The position numbers and the translations under genes are program-made. From Flavobacterium circumlabens (GTDB lineage: Bacteria > Bacteroidota > Bacteroidia > Flavobacteriales > Flavobacteriaceae): 64,000 nucleotides of DNA. Below are positions 15,417 through 23,376 of this stretch, one piece after another (the stretch's first letter is position 1; the number at the start of each line of letters is the position of its first letter). A model generated the notes under the pieces. The model worked only from the letters and a program-made list of their open reading frames with translations, made no database searches and was not told the DNA's origin. The stretch spans positions 901,892 through 965,891 of the forward strand of contig NZ_SLWA01000001.1 in the NCBI RefSeq assembly GCF_004345565.1, written 5' to 3'.

Positions 15417-16709
15417 ATGAAAAAAATTACTCAAATCATCTGCATCTTTTTGACAGTAGCCAGTATGAGTGCTCAACAAGAGAAAGGAATCATGGGCTAC
15501 AACAATTGGCTAAATAACTGGACGGAATTTAAGCCTAACAAAGTAGACTATGGAGAAGCAAATCAAATTTTAGCAGGAAATATTTCTGTTAATACTAAAT
15601 TGATGAAAAGGAATATTTATGTTTTGCAAGGAAACGTTTATGTTACTAACAATGCAGTTTTAACTATTGAGCCTGGAACACTAATTATTGGTGATTTCGA
15701 AACTAAAGGAACATTGGTAGTTACAAAAGGTGCACAAATTATTGCAGACGGTTTAGAGACTGACCCAATCGTATTCACTTCAAACCGTAGCCTGAAAAAA
15801 GCAGGAGACTGGGGAGGAGTTGTGATTCTTGGTGATGCTCCAATTAATAAATTTGGAAATGTTGGTTCTTATAACCTTGATCTTGATCCTACATTAACTA
15901 CTTATGGTGGTGATAATGTTGCAGGTAATTCAGGAATCCTTAGATTCGTAAGAATTGAATTTGCAGGTAAAAAAGTAAAAGGAATGGAATCATTCAACGG
16001 ATTAACTGTTGCAGGTGTTGGAAACAAAACAATACTTGAAAACGTAATGGTTAGTTATTCCGGAGGTGACTCATTTGCTTTCTTTGGCGGAGATTTAAAT
16101 GCTACGAAATTAGTGTCTTATAAATCTATCAACGATGATTTTAAATTCACTCAGGGAGTTCAATGTCGTTTGTATAACTCATTGGCTGTAAGATCTTCTT
16201 ACTTATCAAGTAACAAAGACGGATCTCGTTGTCTGGAAGTAAAAACATACGAAAAGAAAAACGAAACAGACTTTACTAAAAAAACTACTTTAGTTGTTGC
16301 TTCTAATATTACAATGCTTAACGATAGCGAAAACATTAAAGCTGATATTCAGTCAGGTTTGGTAAAAGAAGCTATTTACATTGCAGAAACTGCTTCACTT
16401 GAAATGAAACGCAGCGTTATCTCAGGTTTCAATCCTGCTGTATTATTAGACAGCAAAACAGAAATCAACGATGCCAGTCTTAAAAAAATCAAATTTGAAG
16501 AAATGTATTTCAACCTATGTAACGGAAATATCTTTACAGAATACAATTCAAACAATGAAGATTTAGAGAGCTGGTATGGAAACAGCGTTTTCTTTAACGT
16601 TTATTCTCAAAGTGATAACAAGGAAACATTCATTGATATTTTCAATCCTAAGAAACCAGATTTCAGATTACAATTAGGAAAAATTACAGCTTCTAGCGGA
16701 AACAGATAG
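15417..16709 (+). CDS. Exported right-handed beta-helix-like protein of the sprB operon
   Basis: The preferred start is ATG at 15417 (MKKITQIICIFLTVASMSA, a normal signal peptide), giving 430 residues. An open frame extends to 15279, but its 46 extra residues would spoil the signal. Residues about 60-130 (VLTIEPGTLIIGDFETKG, IVFTSNR, AGDWGGVVILGDAPIN) match a module common in Bacteroidota surface proteins. It has repeated short strands with Gly and Asn turns, consistent with a beta-helix. No type IX sorting domain is seen at the C-terminus, so it may stay in the periplasm or be attached to another surface protein. It is the second gene of the operon. Confidence 0.8.
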   Translation: MKKITQIICIFLTVASMSAQQEKGIMGYNNWLNNWTEFKPNKVDYGEANQILAGNISVNTKLMKRNIYVLQGNVYVTNNAVLTIEPGTLIIGDFETKGTLVVTKGAQIIADGLETDPIVFTSNRSLKKAGDWGGVVILGDAPINKFGNVGSYNLDLDPTLTTYGGDNVAGNSGILRFVRIEFAGKKVKGMESFNGLTVAGVGNKTILENVMVSYSGGDSFAFFGGDLNATKLVSYKSINDDFKFTQGVQCRLYNSLAVRSSYLSSNKDGSRCLEVKTYEKKNETDFTKKTTLVVASNITMLNDSENIKADIQSGLVKEAIYIAETASLEMKRSVISGFNPAVLLDSKTEINDASLKKIKFEEMYFNLCNGNIFTEYNSNNEDLESWYGNSVFFNVYSQSDNKETFIDIFNPKKPDFRLQLGKITASSGNR

Positions 16710-16811
16710 ATAGACTTAGATTTTTATTTCAGAGCGTAAATTTTATTAATAAAGTCCCCAGACACAATTTATGTATTCGTCTTAAACCGGACAAATAAAG
16801 ATCAAAACAGA

Positions 16812-17225
16812 ATGACACCAACGATAAAAAAATATTTTATTAGTATAATATTTTTGGTTTCGCCGGTAACATTAAGTCTATATGCACAAAGTACAATAGA
16901 AAAGCCTGTTTTTTCTGTTACAACTCCTTGTAAATCGACTTCGTGTACCCTGAACCAAAAGAATGATATAGCTGATGTACGTATCGGCGAATTAGATAAT
17001 TCTAATCAGTTTATAGCAGGGCTATCCATCCCCAAGGATAGCCTTACTATGGCAACTGATTCAGATTGTCAGACCACTTCTAAATGCGATGAATCAGCCA
17101 TTACAGGTTCTTATTCAGTTCTTGCAAAAGACATAATTGAGAACTATAAATACGATTTTTCAGAGACATTTATTGATATTTTGTTTTTTGAAAATATAGA
17201 CTTAGCCCGAAAACGTACTATATGA
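16812..17225 (+). CDS. Small exported Cys-containing protein upstream of sprC
   Basis: A 137-residue protein with an N-terminal signal peptide (YFISIIFLVSPVTLSLYA, cleavage before QST). The mature part has four cysteines in two short clusters (TPCKSTSCT and SDCQTTSKC), suggesting two disulfides. I do not recognise a family. The stop codon overlaps the sprC start (ATGA at 17222-17225), so translation of the two is probably coupled. It is the third gene of the operon; whether it takes part in gliding is not known to me. Confidence 0.75.
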   Translation: MTPTIKKYFISIIFLVSPVTLSLYAQSTIEKPVFSVTTPCKSTSCTLNQKNDIADVRIGELDNSNQFIAGLSIPKDSLTMATDSDCQTTSKCDESAITGSYSVLAKDIIENYKYDFSETFIDILFFENIDLARKRTI

Positions 17226-18682
17226 TTCAAAAAACTACTCTAACTTTTACCAAATTTTTTCTTTTATTTGGCATTTTTTTATTTGCTGGATCTAGTTTAT
17301 ACGCCCAAAAAGTAACACCTGAAATTCTTGCTTTCGACAGAATTTGTGCCGGTATTACCAGTCAGACGTACAAGGCTACATTTACCTACAGCAGCTTCCC
17401 GGCGGGTACTACATTTGTGGTTGAACTTTCAGATAAAACAGGAAGTTTTACTACACCTACGCCTGTTACAGGAACGCCTGTAGATGATGCACCGGATAAA
17501 CAGACCATCACTTTTTCGATTCCACCAAACATTGTGGGATCGGATACTTATGCCTTAAGAGTGAAAAGTTCAGGAGGATATGTAAGCCCTACATTTTTCT
17601 CTTCAACAGCCAAAAAGTTATTCCCTATTTATTATAAAATACACGATAAACAATACACCATTAATAATTTTAATGGCTCCGCTACTTTCTGTTCAGGGGG
17701 TAGTTATGTATTGTCTATAGATCCTGATTCTACAAATCCGGAAAATGATTCACCCTTAAAATATCCTTCTTTATCGTATAACTGGTACAAGGATAATGGT
17801 GCTACAACACCACCAACGCTTATGGCGGGTAATTCAGGGCCTAATTATACAGCTACTGCGGCAGGTACATATTATGTCGAAACGAATTACGGAAGCTGTA
17901 CTTCTCTTTCTTATTCAAACCGTGTTGTGCTAACTTCTTCCGGTGCAGGTTCTTCAGTAACGATCACTTCAAGTTTAGGCAATCCTTTTTGTGCTGACGG
18001 AGTTGGAACTGTATTGACCGCTACAGCTGGAAACAGCTATGTTTGGAAAAAGGATAATGTCCTTATTCCAGGAGCAACAACCCGTAGTATAAATGCAAAT
18101 GAATCCGGAGTTTACAGTGTTGCCGTAGATTTTGGCGGATGTATAGCTACAGGAAGTATAGATTTGGAAAGCACCAGCTTTACGGCAAGTATTGACGTTG
18201 CAGATCAATATGAACTTAAAGACGGGGAGACCTTGAGCGTTTCGATTACAACAGATGCCACAAACCCTACATACGAATGGTATTTAAATAACAATATTAT
18301 TCAGGGTGCGACTTCAGCAACTTATTTAGTAGCGGTAAGAGGAAGCTACAGAGCAAAAGTTTCGGTTTCTTCGGGTTGTACCTCTACCAAAGAATTTTCG
18401 TTTAGAATTACTTCTGAACTGGATGCTGTTACATCAGTAATTCCAAACATAGTAAGTCTTAAAAATCCGTATTGGAATATCCCGGATATTTACAAAACGG
18501 CAAGTACAAAAGTTATCATATTAAGTTCAAACGGAGAAGTGATGTTTGACGATGTTGGAAGTAATTACGATCCCGAACTTAATACGTTTATAAAAGATTT
18601 TAAAAATGTTAATCCAGTATATTACTATGTCATTCAATCCGACACAGGTGAAAAAAAAGGATCAATCACTGTGATAAAATAA
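17222..18682 (+). CDS. sprC: Gliding motility protein SprC
   Basis: A 486-residue exported protein (signal FLLFGIFLFAGSSLYA, cleavage before QKV). The body holds three or four Ig-like beta-sandwich modules; the clearest are around residues 145-235 (NWYKDNGATTPP, AAGTYYVETNYGSC), 240-320 (VWKKDNVLIPGATTRSI) and 320-395 (YEWYLNNNIIQGATSATYLV). The last 80 residues (IPNIVSLKNPYWNIPDI, TKVIILSSNGEVMFDD, YYYVIQSDTGEKKGS) resemble a type B CHU_C sorting domain but lack its TPNGDGxND motif. Position and architecture match sprC, needed for colony spreading in F. johnsoniae although SprB still reaches the surface without it. It is coupled to the gene before it and lies one base before sprD. Confidence 0.85.
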   Translation: MIQKTTLTFTKFFLLFGIFLFAGSSLYAQKVTPEILAFDRICAGITSQTYKATFTYSSFPAGTTFVVELSDKTGSFTTPTPVTGTPVDDAPDKQTITFSIPPNIVGSDTYALRVKSSGGYVSPTFFSSTAKKLFPIYYKIHDKQYTINNFNGSATFCSGGSYVLSIDPDSTNPENDSPLKYPSLSYNWYKDNGATTPPTLMAGNSGPNYTATAAGTYYVETNYGSCTSLSYSNRVVLTSSGAGSSVTITSSLGNPFCADGVGTVLTATAGNSYVWKKDNVLIPGATTRSINANESGVYSVAVDFGGCIATGSIDLESTSFTASIDVADQYELKDGETLSVSITTDATNPTYEWYLNNNIIQGATSATYLVAVRGSYRAKVSVSSGCTSTKEFSFRITSELDAVTSVIPNIVSLKNPYWNIPDIYKTASTKVIILSSNGEVMFDDVGSNYDPELNTFIKDFKNVNPVYYYVIQSDTGEKKGSITVIK

Positions 18683-18683
18683 T

Positions 18684-21600
18684 ATGAAGAAAATTTTACT
18701 ATTCATAACTTTATTTTACGGTTTTTCAAATGTACTCTATTCACAGGAAGTTCCTGAGGATGGAGTTGTTTCGTTTTCGTTACCTATCAGAAATTCATTA
18801 AAGTTTAATAGATATCTAATCAATCCAACATTTAGTTTCGTACGCGAACAAAATGCATATATAAGTTTTTATAATAAAAGACAATGGACTCAGTTTGAAA
18901 ATGCACCCAATAGCTATTTGTTCGGTTATTCAGGGCGTTTCAGAGAGAATGAAGCTTTTGCTTTCGGACTATTTCAACAGAATTACGGCTTAATGACGGT
19001 GTTTGGCGGAGTCGCTAACTTTGCTCATAATATCGTTTTACAGGAGGACAGTAATTTGACTTTTGGTCTGAATGTGGGCGCTTACAAAAGCAGTCTGGAT
19101 AAGGGTAAAATCATATCGGATGATGCAAGTTTGAATGTTGACTATCCGGGAAACACTTTGCTTACAGTAAATCCGGGTATTAATTACGGTACTGCTTTCC
19201 TTGATTTCGGATTGTCTGTAAATAATTTAATCCTTTACAATTTTGGTTCAGGAGTAGTAAAAGAAGATCCCGAAAGAGCTATCGAATTGCATGCTATGTA
19301 CACGGGTTATATAGATTCTTACGGTTTTTTCGACAGGAGTAAATTCTCCGGAATCGTTAAAACAGAAATCAAACAAGACAAAACCGTTATTTCGGGATTG
19401 GCTATGGTTGCAATTCCAAAAGGCGTTTGGGCACAGGCCGGATACAATACCTTATATGGAGTTTCAGCCGGACTTGGTGTTAATATCTCACCAAGCATTG
19501 CTATTGAATACAACTATGAAAGAGGAATGGGTAATTTCTCTAATTTAGGAGGTTCTCATGAATTCGCTATTGCTTACAAATTCAAGAATAAAAATTACTA
19601 TTATGGTGATGACGAAGAAGGTTCCCTAATGGATCCTGCTAAAGCAAAACCGGTAATAGCTAAAAAGACGACTGCTGCTGCTCCCGTTACGAGAGTTAGC
19701 GGAGCTGAAAAAGCAAAGCTGGCTGCTGATGCCAAGGCAAAAGCCGATGCAGAAGCACAACAAGCAAGACTTGCAGCCGCCGAAAAAGTGAAGGCTGACG
19801 CCGAAGCCGCGGCAAGAGCAAGATTAGAAGCAGATGCAAAAGCTAAAGCAGATGCCGAAGCCTTAAAAATAAGACTGGCTGCAGATGCAAAAGCGAAAGC
19901 TGATGCTCAGGCTGCTGCGAGAATAAAATTAGCTGAAAGTAAAACTACAGCCAAACCTGCTACAACTCCAAAAACACAAGCACAATTAGCTGCAGATAAA
20001 GCGAAAGCCGATGCAGAAGCTGCTGCGAAAGCGAGATTAGCAGCTGCGAGAGCAAAAGCCGATGCTGAAGGTACAGCAAAACCAAAAACAGCAACACCTG
20101 CTGAGCCGCAAAAAACACCAGCACAATTGGCTGCTGATAAAGCGAAAGCCGATGCGGAAGCTGCTGCAAAAGCAAGACTTGCTGCGGATACAAAAGCGAA
20201 AGCCGATGCAGAAGCGTTGAAAATAAAACTCGCCGCAGATGCTAAAACGAAAGCTGATGCTGCAGAGGCGAAACGCAAAGCCGATGCGAAAGCGAAAGCT
20301 GAAGCTGCCGATTTACAGTCGATCTTAGCCGCAGATGCGAAAGCGAAAGCTGATTCTGATGCACTTCAGGCCCGAATTGCTGCAGAAACGAAAGCAAAAG
20401 CTGCTGCTACCACAAAAACAAAAACAAGTATTGATGCAGCAAATAAGGCAAAACTTGCAGCGGATGCGAAAGCTAAAGCAGCAGAGGATGCAGCCCTGAA
20501 AGAGAAACTTGCTGCTGATGCCAAAACGAAAGCAGACGCAGAAGCAAGACAAGCAAGACTTGCAGCCGATGCAAAAGCAAAAGCGGATGCAGAAGCACTG
20601 AAAATAAAATTAGCGGCCGATGCTAAGGCAAAAGCCGATGCAGAAGCTTTACAAGCAAGATTAGCTGCGGAAGCCAAAACAAAAGCCGACGCAGAAGCAA
20701 TACAAGCCAAATTAGCAGCGGATGCCAAAGCGAAAGCGGATGCAGAAGCACTACAGGCAAAATTAGTTGCCGATGCCAAAGCGAAAGCCGATGCAGAAGC
20801 TTTACAGGCAAGATTAGCTGCAGAAGCCAAAACAAAAGCCGACGCAGAAGCACTACAAGCGAAATTAGCAGCAGATGCCAAAGCGAAAGCGGATGCAGAA
20901 GCGCTACAGGCAAAATTAGTTGCCGATGCCAAAGCAAAAGCCGATGCAGAAGCTTTAAAAGCGAGATTAGCAGCGGAAGCCAAAACAAAAGCCGACGCAG
21001 AAGCACTACAAGCGAAATTAGCAGCGGATGCCAAAGCGAAAGCCGATGCAGAAGCCTTACAAGCGAAATTAGCAGCCGATGCCAAAGCGAAAGCCGACGC
21101 AGAAGCACTACAAGCGAAATTAGCAGCGGATGCAGAAGCCTTACAAGCGAAATTAGCAGCAGACGCCAAAGCGAAAGCCGACGCAGAAGCACTACAAGCG
21201 AAATTAGCAGCCGATGCTAAAGCGAAAGCCGATGCAGAAGCCTTACAAGCGAAATTAGCAGCCGATGCCAAAGCGAAAGCCGATGCAGAAGCGATACAAG
21301 CAAAATTAGCAGCCGATGCCAAAGCAAAAGCTGATATGGAAGCCTTACAAGCAAAATTAATTGCTGACGCAAGAGTAAAAGCGGATGCGGAAGCAACTGC
21401 AAAAAGACAAGCAGAAGCTGAAGCTCAAAAATTACAAGTAGCAGAGGAAGAGCGCCAGGCAAAACTAGCAGCGGATGCCAAAGCGAAAGCGGATGCAGAA
21501 GCTATACAAGCGAAATTAGCAGCCGATGCCAAAGCGAAAGCGGATGCAGAAGCCTTACAAGCAAAACTAGCAGCCGATGCCAAAGCAAAAGCCGACGCAG

Positions 21601-23249
21601 AAGCCTTACAAGCAAAACTAGCAGCTGATGCCAAAGCGAAAGCAGATGCAGAAGCTATACAAGCAAAACTAGCAGCCGATGCCAAAGCGAAAGCAGACGC
21701 AGAAGCCTTACCCAAAGCGAAAGCAGATGCAGAAGCATTACAAGCAAAACTAGCAGCCGATGCCAAAGCGAAAGCAGATGCAGAAGCATTACAAGCAAAA
21801 CTAGCAGCCGATGCCAAAGCGAAAGCTGATGGAGAAGCGCTACAAGCTAAGTTAGCAGCCGATGCCAAAGCGAAAGCGGATGCAGAAGCCTTACAAGCAA
21901 AACTAGCAGCAGATGCCAAAGCGAAAGCTGATGGAGAAGCGTTACAAGCTAAGTTAGCAGCCGATGCCAAAGCGAAAGCGGATGCAGAAGCCTTACAAGC
22001 GAAACTAGCAGCCGATGCCAAAGCAAAAGCTGATGGAGAAGCTTTACAAGCAAAACTAGCTGCTGATGCTAAAGCCAAAGCTGATGCAGAAGCCTTACAA
22101 GCTAAGTTAGCAGCAGATGCCAAAGCGAAAGCAGACGCAGAAGCTTTACAAGCAAAACTAGCAGCTGATTCTAAAGCCAAAGCGAATATGGAAGCTGAGC
22201 AGGCTAAGTTATTAGCAGATGCAAGAGCGAAAGCAGATGCAGAAGCAAATGAAAAATTAAAAGCGGAACAAGAAACAGAACAATTACGATTAGCAGAGGA
22301 AGCACGTGAAGCAAAATTATTAGCCGATGCCAAAGCAAAAGCCGATGCAGATGCTCTTGCAAGAACTGCTTCATTAGCTAAAGATGATACAGCAAAAGCA
22401 ATCGATAATCTGGCACAATCACTAGATGCATCAGGAAAAGCGCAAAATGATTTATTGGCGCAGTTTAAAGCAACAGTAGCAAACAAACAAAAAGACCTGG
22501 ATGATTTAAAAGAAGAGAACGACTTAAGTGATAAAGGTATTTATAAAGAACCAAAACCGTTCAAAAGTGTAGCTGCTGAAAACAGTCAGATTGAAGCTTT
22601 AAAATTACAGATGGCCGAAGCCAATAAAATTCAAAAAGATGAGATTGCGAAACTGACTAATTTATATAACGAAAGACTTAAAAAAGTACCAAATAAAAAT
22701 GATGCTTTAAACAAAGCTTATCTGGAGAAAATAAATCAGTTGAAAGCGGCTCAGCTTAAAATGGAAGAAGATGGTGCAGCTTTACTTGCCAATTTAGAGC
22801 GTATTAAAGCAGAAACTGAAATAGAGAAAAGACGTAGAATCAAGCAGGCAGCATACGAAAATGATCAGGGAAGATATGCACAGGATATAGCTGCTCTTAA
22901 ACGTATTAAGGAAACGACTAAACCAAGTAGTACACCTTTAACGGCAAGTGATTTTGATTTTGGTGAAGACCAGTCAAATATGCAGATTATCAAGAATATT
23001 AAAAATTCTGAAAGTGGTTACTATTTGATTGTTGCGGTACACAGCAGTGTTGAAAAGAGAGATGAGTTCTTAACTAAGGCAGTTGCTGCGGGTGTTACGA
23101 ATATTAATTTCTTCTATAATGTAACGACAAGTAAATATTACATCTATTACGATAAATTCGATGGATTATCTGAGGCTCAGGAAGCATTAGGAGCTAAAGG
23201 TAAAAAGCCATATAACGGGAAAATGGCTATCGTAAAAGTGGAGAATTAA
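18684..23249 (+). CDS. sprD: Gliding motility protein SprD: PorP/SprF-like barrel, long Ala/Lys-rich repeat helix, SPOR-like C-terminus
   Basis: 1521 residues. A signal peptide (ending SNVLYS, before QEV) is followed by a PorP/SprF-family domain (about residues 25-320; SLKFNRYLINPTFSFVREQN, YNFGSGVV, EYNYERGMGNF). Residues about 340-1232 are tandem 17-residue units (LAADAKAKADAEALQAK and variants) that should form continuous charged helix, as in the TolA stalk. A less repetitive helical part (about 1232-1420) leads to an end domain (GYYLIVAVHSSVEKRDEFL, then TSKYYIYYDKFDGLSEAQEA) resembling SPOR, a peptidoglycan-binding fold. The layout suggests an outer-membrane part tied to the cell wall. 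sprD is needed for spreading in F. johnsoniae. Two repeat units carry small in-frame deletions. Confidence 0.88.
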   Translation: MKKILLFITLFYGFSNVLYSQEVPEDGVVSFSLPIRNSLKFNRYLINPTFSFVREQNAYISFYNKRQWTQFENAPNSYLFGYSGRFRENEAFAFGLFQQNYGLMTVFGGVANFAHNIVLQEDSNLTFGLNVGAYKSSLDKGKIISDDASLNVDYPGNTLLTVNPGINYGTAFLDFGLSVNNLILYNFGSGVVKEDPERAIELHAMYTGYIDSYGFFDRSKFSGIVKTEIKQDKTVISGLAMVAIPKGVWAQAGYNTLYGVSAGLGVNISPSIAIEYNYERGMGNFSNLGGSHEFAIAYKFKNKNYYYGDDEEGSLMDPAKAKPVIAKKTTAAAPVTRVSGAEKAKLAADAKAKADAEAQQARLAAAEKVKADAEAAARARLEADAKAKADAEALKIRLAADAKAKADAQAAARIKLAESKTTAKPATTPKTQAQLAADKAKADAEAAAKARLAAARAKADAEGTAKPKTATPAEPQKTPAQLAADKAKADAEAAAKARLAADTKAKADAEALKIKLAADAKTKADAAEAKRKADAKAKAEAADLQSILAADAKAKADSDALQARIAAETKAKAAATTKTKTSIDAANKAKLAADAKAKAAEDAALKEKLAADAKTKADAEARQARLAADAKAKADAEALKIKLAADAKAKADAEALQARLAAEAKTKADAEAIQAKLAADAKAKADAEALQAKLVADAKAKADAEALQARLAAEAKTKADAEALQAKLAADAKAKADAEALQAKLVADAKAKADAEALKARLAAEAKTKADAEALQAKLAADAKAKADAEALQAKLAADAKAKADAEALQAKLAADAEALQAKLAADAKAKADAEALQAKLAADAKAKADAEALQAKLAADAKAKADAEAIQAKLAADAKAKADMEALQAKLIADARVKADAEATAKRQAEAEAQKLQVAEEERQAKLAADAKAKADAEAIQAKLAADAKAKADAEALQAKLAADAKAKADAEALQAKLAADAKAKADAEAIQAKLAADAKAKADAEALPKAKADAEALQAKLAADAKAKADAEALQAKLAADAKAKADGEALQAKLAADAKAKADAEALQAKLAADAKAKADGEALQAKLAADAKAKADAEALQAKLAADAKAKADGEALQAKLAADAKAKADAEALQAKLAADAKAKADAEALQAKLAADSKAKANMEAEQAKLLADARAKADAEANEKLKAEQETEQLRLAEEAREAKLLADAKAKADADALARTASLAKDDTAKAIDNLAQSLDASGKAQNDLLAQFKATVANKQKDLDDLKEENDLSDKGIYKEPKPFKSVAAENSQIEALKLQMAEANKIQKDEIAKLTNLYNERLKKVPNKNDALNKAYLEKINQLKAAQLKMEEDGAALLANLERIKAETEIEKRRRIKQAAYENDQGRYAQDIAALKRIKETTKPSSTPLTASDFDFGEDQSNMQIIKNIKNSESGYYLIVAVHSSVEKRDEFLTKAVAAGVTNINFFYNVTTSKYYIYYDKFDGLSEAQEALGAKGKKPYNGKMAIVKVEN
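19705..22380 (+). repeat. Tandem 51-bp repeats inside sprD
   Basis: About 2.7 kb of near-identical units of 51 bases encode LAADAKAKADAEALQAK-type 17-residue repeats. Central copies are almost identical at DNA level, outer copies diverged. A unit at 21118-21150 is shortened to 11 residues, and at about 21709 a 21-base in-frame loss creates EALPKAK. The array should be prone to copy-number change, and long alanine-rich antisense ORFs here are by-products. Confidence 0.9.
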
Positions 23250-23272
23250 TACAATTAAGATTAAAGAGTTTC

Positions 23273-23297
23273 GTCCTTCTTAATTTTTAAGAAGGAC
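23273..23297 (+). other. Intercistronic hairpin between sprD and sprB
   Basis: GTCCTTCTTAA (23273-23283) pairs perfectly with TTAAGAAGGAC (23287-23297) around a three-base loop. No T tract follows (ATAATAATAAAT), so it is a poor terminator but could stall polymerase, protect or process the mRNA, and set the sprD to sprB ratio. It lies 24 bases after the sprD stop and 80 before the sprB start. Confidence 0.65.
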
Positions 23298-23376
23298 ATA
23301 ATAATAAATATTTTAGAATACTAATAATTTTATTTTCTAATGCCCCTTAGGGAATGAAGTGTAAGTAAACAAAAAG

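Noticed and set aside
19705..22380. Possible CRISPR-like array of repeated units
   Set aside because: There are no unique spacers; units are tandem and translate as one continuous frame.
19907..22486. Several long antisense ORFs opposite sprD, up to 353 codons
   Set aside because: They are Ala/Ser/Phe-rich by-products of the sprD repeat array, where the third frame and reverse frame stay open because the units are almost identical. No start signals or domains fit.
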